From the NCBI GenBank assembly GCA_025936825.1, contig JAICSO010000031.1, positions 1 to 44,763 of the forward strand: 44,763 nt of DNA. Direction: 5' to 3'. Of the stretch, positions 1 to 7,782 are shown piece after piece (the stretch's first letter is position 1; the number at the start of each line of letters is the position of its first letter). The notes beneath the pieces are model-generated. The model ran no database searches. It worked only from the letters and a program-made list of their open reading frames with translations, and had not been told where the DNA came from. Both the position numbers and the translations under genes were made by a program. The DNA is from Terriglobales bacterium. Its GTDB lineage: Bacteria; Acidobacteriota; Terriglobia; Terriglobales; Acidobacteriaceae.

Positions 1-118
<118 letters not shown>

Positions 119-119
119 A

Positions 120-1727
120 TCACTGCCGTACCGCTTGCGTCTCCGTGTTCCCGATCGCATCTCCTGAGAGCACGAGTTCCACTCTGCGGTTCTGCTGGCG
201 GCCTTCGGCCGTGTCGTTGGTAGCGATCGGCTGCGTCTTGCCAAACCCGCGGGCCTCAATCGAATCTGCCGAAATGCCCTGTTGCACGAAATAGGCCTTA
301 ACAGCGTTGGCCCGATTTTCAGACAACGTCTGGTTGTATTCATCGGTGCCGACGCTGTCGGTATGTCCTTCGATCTGGACATGGAGGCTGGGGTATGCGA
401 GCAGAATTCCCGAAACCTTTGCCAGACGCTCACGTGCGCCGGGCGCCAGTTCGAAGCTGCCGGTCTTAAACAGCACGTCGGACATGTTGGCGATCAGCCC
501 TCGCGCGCTGTCGCGTGTCGCCAGCACAGAATTCAGCTGCTGCAATAGGCGGGCGCGGAGCTCTTGTTTTTCCTTTTCGGCCTGCTGGCGGAGTTGTTCG
601 GACTGAGCCGCCGCCTGTTGGGCCTTGGCGGTTTCTGCCGCCAGCGTTTGTTGCTGGGCGATGGCCTCAGCTTTTGCCTTTTCCGCTTCTTCTTTTTGAC
701 GCGCAGCTTCCGCGGCGGCCTGCGCCGCCTGCTGCGCAGCCTGCTCTGCTTCAGCCTTGGCCTTCTCCGCTTCAGCTTTTGCGGCTTCAGCCTGCTTCTG
801 CGCTTCTTCGGCTTGCGCGCGGCGCTGAGCTTCAGCTTCCGCATCAGCGCGGGCCTTAGCTTCGCGTGCTTCCGCGGCAGCCTTGTCGGCGGCAGCCTTC
901 GCCTGTGCTTCATCTTCGGCACGCTGCTTCACAGCCATGACGCGCGCTTCTTCCGCGGTCTGCGCGGTTTCACGGGCAGCGGCTTCGATTGCCGGCTTAC
1001 CTTGCTTCTGCCGATAAGCCGTTTCCGCTTGCATCAAGAGCTGATCGGCCTTGGGCAGAATCGACGTCGCATATTTGTCGCCGGCGGCGATGTGCGCAAT
1101 TCGAACCGCGTTCCGAGCTTCGAACAACTGCATCGGCGTGGTGCGATCGATACCGAAAATGGCGTTCTGGATCTTCTGGTTTGCGGCCGAGTAGGTGCCG
1201 CGTCCCAGCAGTTCGTATTTCGTCTCAATGTTTTCGCCCTGAGCCATGCCCTCTGGAGCAACGCTCTCCGCGACCACCGTGTCTCCTGGTTGCGTGACTG
1301 CGAAGTAGGGCTCAGCTGTGACGATCATTCCGAACGTCTGCATGTCCGTGGAAGCTTTCAGATGCGCATTACCTTTTTCAACCACCAGCTCGCCGAGACT
1401 TTCGGCGCGGCCCTGTGGAGACACTGCCCACAGCACGTAGGTCAGATACTCGAGCCCGAACTTCGTGGCATCATCGAGGCCCTGGAACTTGGCGTCGATG
1501 GTGACGGTTGCCTTCTTGCCTTCAATCTTTGCTTCGCCCGACGCCCCCCGCATCTGGTCCGTTGCCTGAAAAGCAATCTTGACGCTGCTGCCCTGGCGGA
1601 AGTGCATCGCTTGCAAAGTGCGAGATACGCTGTTGGCCGCAGGAGCAGTTGCCGCAGCGTCCGACGCCTGTGCGGTCATCAAGCTGGTACTGAAGAACAG
1701 AGTGGCGCAAAGAAAAAGGTATTTCAC
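120..1727 (-). CDS. OmpA-family outer-membrane/peptidoglycan-linking protein with long coiled coil
   Basis: 535 aa. Residues 1-22 form a signal peptide ending in TAQA. Residues about 25-225 are a globular part I do not recognise. Residues about 230-400 are an Ala/Glu/Lys/Gln-rich coiled coil with many KAEAE-like runs. Residues about 414-522 are a canonical OmpA C-terminal domain with GHTDSVG near 454-460, NRANAV, and the closing NRRVEL, the signature of proteins that bind peptidoglycan diaminopimelate. The expected role is a periplasmic or outer-membrane protein tethering the envelope to peptidoglycan, with the coiled coil as a spacer. I see no beta-barrel domain, so this is not classical OmpA. 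The gene stands alone, with a spacer of about 130 bp to the SulP gene upstream. The Ala-rich segment produces long false ORFs in other frames. Confidence 0.9.
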   Translation of the reverse strand: MKYLFLCATLFFSTSLMTAQASDAAATAPAANSVSRTLQAMHFRQGSSVKIAFQATDQMRGASGEAKIEGKKATVTIDAKFQGLDDATKFGLEYLTYVLWAVSPQGRAESLGELVVEKGNAHLKASTDMQTFGMIVTAEPYFAVTQPGDTVVAESVAPEGMAQGENIETKYELLGRGTYSAANQKIQNAIFGIDRTTPMQLFEARNAVRIAHIAAGDKYATSILPKADQLLMQAETAYRQKQGKPAIEAAARETAQTAEEARVMAVKQRAEDEAQAKAAADKAAAEAREAKARADAEAEAQRRAQAEEAQKQAEAAKAEAEKAKAEAEQAAQQAAQAAAEAARQKEEAEKAKAEAIAQQQTLAAETAKAQQAAAQSEQLRQQAEKEKQELRARLLQQLNSVLATRDSARGLIANMSDVLFKTGSFELAPGARERLAKVSGILLAYPSLHVQIEGHTDSVGTDEYNQTLSENRANAVKAYFVQQGISADSIEARGFGKTQPIATNDTAEGRQQNRRVELVLSGDAIGNTETQAVRQ

Positions 1728-1854
1728 ATAGTCTCCCGTGGCACGAAGGTGTAAAGGAAGTTGTACTTCTAATGATCTGCGTCTTCAACCTGAAAAGGAA
1801 GGCCAGCTAGTGTTGCTACTTTGGTTACGTGGACCTCAGCAGTTTCACTGAGTC

Positions 1855-3558
1855 CTACTTGGCCGTGGCGGCCATCGGCTTGATGCGCTCAAACACGTCC
1901 TCAGCCCGGCGCAGCGCCTCTTCCACGTTCGCACAGATATTCTCCGTGCCGACCACTTCCTCAAACTCGGCCTGGTGGATTAGTTGCGCCGGCTGCTCGC
2001 GGGCGCCGCAAAGGATGAGCGTGCGCTTCGACGCGTGCAATTGTTTCGCCACCTCTTCCAGGGCGTAGAGACCGGTCGCATCGAGGGCCGTCATATTCCG
2101 CAGCCGAATGATCACTACTGGCGGCAGCTTGTGAACGTTTTCCGTCACTGTGGCAATCTTGTCGGTGGCTCCGAATAGAAAAGGTCCATGGATGCGGAAA
2201 ATCGTCGCGTAGTAAGGGATGTCCTTGTCCTGCAGGATGTGCACGCGCCCGTCTTCAATGTAATCGTCGGTGACTTGCGAAACGGTGGTAGTATTCGCTA
2301 CCCGAGTAATGAACAGGAGCGCCGCCAGGATCATTCCTGCTTCGACGGCGACCGTGAGGTCCGCGAAAACTGTTAACAAAACAGTTACGAGCCAGACGCT
2401 GATGTCGGTTTTCGTCAGTTTGAGCAACTGCGGAATCTCACGCCACTCGCCCATGTTGTAGGCGACGATCATCAGGATGCCCGCGAGTGCCGCCATCGGG
2501 ATGAAACTGGCGTATTTGGCCGCAAACAGCAGGACGCACAGCAATGTCACGGCGTGGATCATCCCCGCGATCGGAGATTGCGCCCCCGAGCGGATATTCG
2601 TCGCCGTCCTCGCAATGGCGCCGGTGGCCGGCAAGCCGCCAAACATTGGAGAAAATATGTTGGCGATGCCTTGTCCCATGAGCTCGACATTGGGATTGTG
2701 GTGATCGTTGCTCATGCGGTCCGAGACCACTGCCGACATAAGCGATTCGATTGCCCCGAGCATAGCAACCGTGAAGGCAGGGCCAAGAAGCCCGTGCACC
2801 AGTCCCGCGTGCCAGCGCGGGATGACCATGTGAGGCAAGCCGCTGGGAATGCCGCCGAATCTGGAGCCAATTGTTTCGACCGGCAGCTTCAACAAGTATG
2901 CCGCGATGGTGACTCCCAGCATGGCGACAATCGGTCCTGGAATGCGGCTGGAGACCGCGCGGCAGATCAGCATGATCGCAACCGTGCAAGCCGCGAGCAG
3001 TGTGGCGCGCCAGGACCACGTCGGTGCAGAAGCTGCCAGCGATTTCATGCGAAGCCAGAATTCACCGGGAACCTTGGCAAGCGTGAGTCCGAAGAAATCT
3101 TTGATCTGCGTGCTGGCAATCAGCACCGCGATCCCATTGGTGAAGCCGATCACGACCGGACGCGGGATGAACTTTACCGCCGAGCCCATTCCGGTTGCGC
3201 CCAGAATAAGGAGCAGCACTCCGGCCATGACCGTGCACATGAACAGGCCGTCTACACCGTGAACGGCAACAATTCCCGCAACAACCACGACGAATGCGCC
3301 AGTCGGACCGCCGATCTGGGTTTTGGAGCCGCCAAATGCCGAGATCAGGAATCCCGTGACAATCGCGCAATAAATGCCAGCCTGCGGAGTCAGACCCGAG
3401 GCGATGCTGAAGGCCATGGCGAGCGGAAGCGCCACCAGGCCAACCGTGATTCCAGCGATCACGTCTTTGATGAACTTGTTGAGGTTGTAATCGCGCAGGC
3501 AGAGCACAGATTTGGGCAGCCAGCGATCATCAACAAAAGGCACAACGCGAGAAGACAT
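1855..3558 (-). CDS. SulP family inorganic anion transporter with STAS domain
   Basis: 567 aa from the ATG at 3558. A longer reading from a GTG at 3612 adds 18 unremarkable residues, and neither start has a clear ribosome site. The N-terminal two thirds are many hydrophobic helices with SulP motifs: GLVALPLAMAFSIASG, the GGSKTQIGGPTGAF segment, and GLPATGAIARTATN. Residues about 440-550 form a cytoplasmic STAS domain (FRIHGPFLFGA, then ALDATGLYAL). In STAS proteins the D-S-G/A position can be phosphorylated; here a Thr stands there (DATG). The family moves sulfate, bicarbonate or other anions across the inner membrane; the substrate cannot be read from sequence. No carbonic anhydrase or sulfate-activation gene is adjacent, so bicarbonate and sulfate remain equally open. 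Confidence 0.93.
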   Translation of the reverse strand: MSSRVVPFVDDRWLPKSVLCLRDYNLNKFIKDVIAGITVGLVALPLAMAFSIASGLTPQAGIYCAIVTGFLISAFGGSKTQIGGPTGAFVVVVAGIVAVHGVDGLFMCTVMAGVLLLILGATGMGSAVKFIPRPVVIGFTNGIAVLIASTQIKDFFGLTLAKVPGEFWLRMKSLAASAPTWSWRATLLAACTVAIMLICRAVSSRIPGPIVAMLGVTIAAYLLKLPVETIGSRFGGIPSGLPHMVIPRWHAGLVHGLLGPAFTVAMLGAIESLMSAVVSDRMSNDHHNPNVELMGQGIANIFSPMFGGLPATGAIARTATNIRSGAQSPIAGMIHAVTLLCVLLFAAKYASFIPMAALAGILMIVAYNMGEWREIPQLLKLTKTDISVWLVTVLLTVFADLTVAVEAGMILAALLFITRVANTTTVSQVTDDYIEDGRVHILQDKDIPYYATIFRIHGPFLFGATDKIATVTENVHKLPPVVIIRLRNMTALDATGLYALEEVAKQLHASKRTLILCGAREQPAQLIHQAEFEEVVGTENICANVEEALRRAEDVFERIKPMAATAK

Positions 3559-3605
3559 ACGTTGCTCGCAATTATGACAGATGCTTCCCGCCGGTGCGGC
3601 CGTAT

Positions 3606-3633
3606 TTGGCACGAACGTAACTGAATCTATACT
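3606..3633 (+). promoter_or_regulatory. Predicted sigma-70 promoter of the ABC ATPase gene
   Basis: TTGGCA at 3606-3611, a 16-bp spacer, then TATACT at 3628-3633. Transcription would begin near 3640, leaving a leader of about 70 nt before the ATG at 3710. The site overlaps the longer GTG reading of the divergent SulP gene, which is a further reason to prefer the shorter SulP start. The call rests on consensus match only. Confidence 0.55.
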
Positions 3634-3709
3634 TTGCGCTCTTGCCCCAGGGGATAATTTCAGCGCTCTCCAGCGCCATCACTGCCTTGTTGTAAGATCA
3701 GTAGTTTGT

Positions 3710-4417
3710 ATGCCACCGATCATCGAAGCCGTCGATCTGCGCAAGACGTATCACATCGGCAAAATCGACGTGAATGCACTGTGCGGCGTCTCGTTCACCG
3801 TGGAACGAGGCGAATTCGTCAGCATCGTCGGCCCGTCGGGCAGCGGAAAGTCGACGCTATTCTATTTGCTCGGCGGACTCACCCGCGCCGATGGCGGCCG
3901 AGTTGTTATTGACGGTGTGGACTTCGCAACGCTGTCAGACGCGGAGCGCACTCGTATGCGCAAATCCAAGATCGGATTCGTGTTTCAGAAATTCAACCTA
4001 CTTCCGACCCTCGACGCGCGCTCTAACATCGATGTTGCCATCGACATAGCAGGGGAGAATGGCGACCGTGATCCGGCCTACCTTGCAAAGATCATCGATC
4101 TCCTAGGTTTGACGAAGCGCATGAATCATCGTCCAGCCGAACTCTCCGGCGGCGAGCAGCAGCGCGTTGCACTGGCACGCGCGCTGGTAAATCGTCCAGC
4201 GATCGTGCTGGCGGACGAACCTACCGGCAATCTCGACTCCAAGAATTCCGAAATTGTGCTCGGCATGCTCCGCCATTCAAATAAAGAGCTGGGCCAGACC
4301 GTGCTAATGATCACGCACAATCCCGAAGCGGCAGGCTACGGCGACCGCATCATTCATATGCGTGATGGCCAGATCGTGCAGGCTGAGCAGGACCCGCAGT
4401 GGCGCGCTGGCCACTAA
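3710..4417 (+). CDS. ABC transporter ATP-binding protein, LolD/MacB type
   Basis: 235 aa from the ATG at 3710; an in-frame extension upstream runs through the promoter and is not protein-like. All nucleotide-binding motifs are present: Walker A GPSGSGKST at 41-49, Q-loop Gln93, signature LSGGEQ at 145-150, Walker B IVLADE at 165-170, and the H-loop MITHN. The pattern PTGNLDS after Walker B and the overall length place it with LolD/MacB/FtsE-like ATPases, which power lipoprotein release, macrolide/peptide efflux or envelope mechanotransmission. No permease gene is adjacent: SulP is divergent and the next gene is on the other strand. Its membrane partner must be encoded elsewhere, so the exact role is open. 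Confidence 0.93.
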   Translation: MPPIIEAVDLRKTYHIGKIDVNALCGVSFTVERGEFVSIVGPSGSGKSTLFYLLGGLTRADGGRVVIDGVDFATLSDAERTRMRKSKIGFVFQKFNLLPTLDARSNIDVAIDIAGENGDRDPAYLAKIIDLLGLTKRMNHRPAELSGGEQQRVALARALVNRPAIVLADEPTGNLDSKNSEIVLGMLRHSNKELGQTVLMITHNPEAAGYGDRIIHMRDGQIVQAEQDPQWRAGH

Positions 4418-4442
4418 TATCCCTTCTGATTGCCTATTCCAA

Positions 4443-5978
4443 TTATGGTTTGGGATGTTTCACAAAGAACTTGTAATAGACGTCCAACGGGCTATATCCA
4501 GAAGCACTAGCCGGCCCCTTGCCGGTGTCCAGGTAGCGGTTACACGGCTTCGTCCAGTCACAGGTGGAGTTGCGGAGATCAAGCGCGATTTTGGAATGCG
4601 TTGAAGGGTTATTGCATCCAAGAGTGTCATTTCCGTTCCAATCGAATGAGCACCATGGTGTTCCGGTTCCATTGCCCTCAAAGCGGTAGACGTATATCTC
4701 GGTCCGGAGCCGTCCGCCACTGCTCTTTAAAACCATCAGGCCCGTAGGAAGCCCATTCCCTGATCTGTCGAATGTCCCCGTGCAAAAGGTTTTGCCGGTA
4801 TGCTTTGGTAGGAAAATGTGAGTGGTCGTAACGTCTACGTGATCATAGTAGCGAATGCTGTCATCGACGGTCAGTCGGTGATACCAACCGCTGGTGCTCG
4901 GAAAATTATCACCGCAGATGTTCGCGTAGTTCTGTTTGCCTAACGTGTAGGCACCGGGGGTCATCACCACCGATAGAGGCTGCTTTGGATACGGCAGAGT
5001 CTTGCCGTATTCAGGGGCCTTCGGGCGACGGACCGTGAAGTTCGCATCCATGTTGTTGAAGCTGGACTCATTGTTGAGTGCGATAGCCGCGACGAGGTCC
5101 GCATTTGCTGCGGACGCTTGGATCGTCATTGCAGTCATGTACCCGTCGGCAATCCAGTCGCTCGTCATGTAAACCTTCTTGGGGTCAAGGTGAAGATCAC
5201 GGACAGTGAGCAGAACCAATTGCCGGATGAAGTCTACGTCGTTGGGCGTAATGCGATTGACCCAGGTGAACCGATTGCGACCGAGCCAGTTCCAGCGTTC
5301 GTCGCTACGATTGTCACGCCACGCAGCCTCCGGGCAGAGCAGCACCGGCGCAGGACTGGGAACGGTGTCGAGATACGACGCCCATCCAGCAACTTCGTTC
5401 GTTGGCGGGCCACAAGCATTTCCGTTGGTGGCATTCAGGCCGTGCCCCGCGCCGCCGATGTTCACGATCAAGGCGCTGCGTCCGGCAACGTAGTTGGTAG
5501 GAATGTGAACCTCCCAGCGACGATCGGCTGTGCCCACAATTTCCTGGTGTGACATACGGCAGTCATTCCTCTGCCCGGGGCCTCTCTTTCTGTAACCGGT
5601 GGCGCAATCTCCTGTTGCTCTAGGGATCGTGCCTCGCACAGTGATGGTCGCCGTCTGCGCCTGAGATCCGTTCACTGCTCGAATCACCGCCGTCCCTGGA
5701 TTGTTTGGAGCCGTGTATACGCCGCTCCTGGTCATCGTGCCAACACCGGAGACCAAACTCCAGGAGCAGGCGCTCGATGTCCCCAATTCGCAGGAGAATG
5801 GAACGACTGCAGTTTGCTCAACAGTCGCAGAGGACGGATAAACTGTCAGCTTGCCAGAACTGCGGGAGGCGGCATTTTGGGCTGGGGCATTCCGTGTTTT
5901 CGTGTTCTGCCCGATCGCGGTGTGTGAGGTCGAAAGAACCGCAAGCACAAAAATGGAAAATTGCAGTCTCACGTGCAT
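4443..5978 (-). CDS. Secreted Ig-like plus esterase/PHB-depolymerase-fold protein, nucleophile apparently lost
   Basis: 511 aa. Residues 1-23 are a signal peptide (cleavage near AIGQ). Residues about 44-115 form a bacterial Ig-like domain (VEQTAVVPFSC, GVYTAPNNPGTAVI). The rest resembles the alpha/beta-hydrolase fold of secreted feruloyl esterases and poly-hydroxybutyrate depolymerases: a Gly-rich oxyanion-type segment (NIGGAGHG, 173-180) and the characteristic DVDFIRQLV...LDPKKVYM stretch before the nucleophile elbow. At the elbow the family has G-x-S-x-G (commonly TGxSNGG); here residues 272-279 read TSDWIADG, with no serine in the expected place. Either the protein is a non-catalytic binder or the mechanism has changed. 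Several Cys residues suit a secreted disulfide-bonded protein. It is convergent with the ATPase gene and separated from it by about 25 bp. Confidence 0.65.
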   Translation of the reverse strand: MHVRLQFSIFVLAVLSTSHTAIGQNTKTRNAPAQNAASRSSGKLTVYPSSATVEQTAVVPFSCELGTSSACSWSLVSGVGTMTRSGVYTAPNNPGTAVIRAVNGSQAQTATITVRGTIPRATGDCATGYRKRGPGQRNDCRMSHQEIVGTADRRWEVHIPTNYVAGRSALIVNIGGAGHGLNATNGNACGPPTNEVAGWASYLDTVPSPAPVLLCPEAAWRDNRSDERWNWLGRNRFTWVNRITPNDVDFIRQLVLLTVRDLHLDPKKVYMTSDWIADGYMTAMTIQASAANADLVAAIALNNESSFNNMDANFTVRRPKAPEYGKTLPYPKQPLSVVMTPGAYTLGKQNYANICGDNFPSTSGWYHRLTVDDSIRYYDHVDVTTTHIFLPKHTGKTFCTGTFDRSGNGLPTGLMVLKSSGGRLRTEIYVYRFEGNGTGTPWCSFDWNGNDTLGCNNPSTHSKIALDLRNSTCDWTKPCNRYLDTGKGPASASGYSPLDVYYKFFVKHPKP

Positions 5979-6032
5979 TGCGCAGTTTCAGCACCGATCC
6001 TTGTACTCTCGCAGGAACGCTGAATCGTAGTT

Positions 6033-6038
6033 TATAAT
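6033..6038 (+). promoter_or_regulatory. -10 box for the tRNA-Gly gene
   Basis: A perfect TATAAT ends 11 bases before the first base of tRNA-Gly, the spacing expected for a stable-RNA promoter. The -35 region with a 17-bp spacer reads CGCAGG, which is poor; TTGTAC at 6001-6006 is too far away. tRNA-Cys may be transcribed from the same promoter. Confidence 0.5.
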
Positions 6039-6049
6039 TTCTACACTGA

Positions 6050-6124
<75 letters not shown>

Positions 6125-6231
6125 GATTTTGCGTTTCGTCCTGATGTCGCGGCAAGACCGCTGGTTTTGGCCAGACCGTTCCAGCAGCCGGTGGACAATT
6201 TCCGTGCGGGACGGTACCTTAATGTTCCGAG

Positions 6232-6310
<79 letters not shown>

Positions 6311-6354
6311 CCTTCCCAGCATTGTTGCTCTTGCGCCAAACGATTGTCAGTGAT

Positions 6355-7638
6355 TTAAGTGAACATCGCGGCCATGGGCACCGAGCTATATACTCTGCCA
6401 ATCACCACGATCCCCGACTCCGTGACGTGCCATCCGCGGGCGCGGTCGGCGTCGAGATCGTAGCCCACGGTCAAGCCTTCCGCGATAGGGACGTTCTTAT
6501 CGAGGATCGCGCGCCGAACTTTCGCGTGCCGGCCGATGTCGCAGTTGTCCATGAGAACGGAGCCTTCGACCACAGCTCCGGTGTGCACGCGCACTCCGCG
6601 TCCCAGCACTGACTTTTTCACAATGCCGCCGGACAGAATGCAACCGCCGGAAACGATACTGTCGAGCGCCTCGCCGCGCCGGTTGGCTTCATCAAAAACA
6701 AATTTCGCCGGAGGATCGGGATAACTGGTGCTCCGCACCGGCCATTCGCGGTTGTAAAGGTTGAGGTCCGGCTTGATCTGATTGAGATCCATGCTGGCTT
6801 CGTAGTAGGCGTCGATCGTTCCTACGTCCCGCCAGTACGGCACAGAATCTTCGGCCTCGCCCGGGATCCGATTGGTCTCGAAGTTGTACGCGTAAATGGG
6901 CGCCTTGCCGGCGAGTTTGGGCAAAATGTCCATGCCGAAGTCGTGATGGCTGGCTTCGTTTTCGGCATCAGCCTTCAGCAGTTCCAGGAGCGTGCTGGTC
7001 GAGAAGATGTAGTTGCCCATCGAGGCATACACCCGGTTGGGATCGTCTGGCATCGTCGGTGCATCCGATTTTTTTTCGTGAAAAGCCATGATGCGCCCAT
7101 CTTCTCCAACCTCAATCACGCCGAATTCGCGAGCCTGTGATCGCGGCACTGGTATTGCAGCCACCGACACTTCTGCCTTCTTAGTTCGATGGAAATCAAT
7201 CATCCCGGCGATGTTCATGCGGTAAATGTGATCGGCGCCGAAGATCGCAACAAAATCCGGATGCGATTGCTCAATCAAGTTGATGTTCTGGTAGATTGCA
7301 TCCGCCGTTCCCTGGTACCAGGATTCGCTCTCGGAACGCATTTGAGCGGGAACGTGCGTGATGAAGTGGCTTTTCAGAAGCCCGCTGAACTGCCAGCCCT
7401 CGCTCAAGTGCTGCAACAGCGACTGGCTGCGGAATTGTGTGAGCACGTAGATCGAGTAGATTCCGGAATTCACAAAATTGCTGAGAACGAAGTCGATGAT
7501 TCGATACTTGCCGCCGAAGGGAACTGCAGGTTTCGCGCGCTCGCGGGTCAGAGGATAGAGGCGCGTTCCTTTTCCTCCGGCGAGCACGATTCCCAATACC
7601 CGGCGGCCAAGCGTTACCGCATCCGTCTTCTCAGGCAT
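6355..7638 (-). CDS. glgC: Glucose-1-phosphate adenylyltransferase (ADP-glucose pyrophosphorylase)
   Basis: 427 aa. It makes ADP-glucose from ATP and glucose-1-phosphate, the committed step of bacterial glycogen synthesis. The N-terminal nucleotidyltransferase domain has the pyrophosphorylase signature LAGGKGTRLYPLT, followed by RAKPAVPFGGKYRIIDF; FGADHIYRM and the YWRDVGTIDAYYEA segment are also typical. A left-handed beta-helix with hexapeptide-like repeats (VKKSVLGRGVRVHTGAVVEGS) forms the C-terminus. I chose the ATG at 7638 because GGGAGG sits 5-6 bases upstream; an in-frame TTG at 7662 lacks that support. No other glg gene is adjacent, but an amylo-1,6-glucosidase-like gene and a GT4 gene occur near 34-37 kb. 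The enzyme family is allosterically regulated. Confidence 0.97.
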   Translation of the reverse strand: MPEKTDAVTLGRRVLGIVLAGGKGTRLYPLTRERAKPAVPFGGKYRIIDFVLSNFVNSGIYSIYVLTQFRSQSLLQHLSEGWQFSGLLKSHFITHVPAQMRSESESWYQGTADAIYQNINLIEQSHPDFVAIFGADHIYRMNIAGMIDFHRTKKAEVSVAAIPVPRSQAREFGVIEVGEDGRIMAFHEKKSDAPTMPDDPNRVYASMGNYIFSTSTLLELLKADAENEASHHDFGMDILPKLAGKAPIYAYNFETNRIPGEAEDSVPYWRDVGTIDAYYEASMDLNQIKPDLNLYNREWPVRSTSYPDPPAKFVFDEANRRGEALDSIVSGGCILSGGIVKKSVLGRGVRVHTGAVVEGSVLMDNCDIGRHAKVRRAILDKNVPIAEGLTVGYDLDADRARGWHVTESGIVVIGRVYSSVPMAAMFT

Positions 7639-7782
7639 GAACCCTCCCAGACGTTCCCGCAAGATGGTACCAAAGGTCGCGGGAATCAGTATTGCTGACC
7701 TGCTCTGCTGCTTCTGCGATGAGTGTTTTTTAGGTTGAGACCGAGCACGCGTATGCCAAGGGCGTGCAGCCTTAACTCGCGG

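Noticed and set aside
564-1754. 396-codon plus-strand ORF
   Set aside because: It is the antisense of the Ala/Glu-rich coiled coil and OmpA gene; the opposite strand has a signal peptide and an OmpA domain.
2554-3624. 356-codon plus-strand ORF
   Set aside because: Antisense of the SulP gene, with Arg/His-rich composition and no domain.
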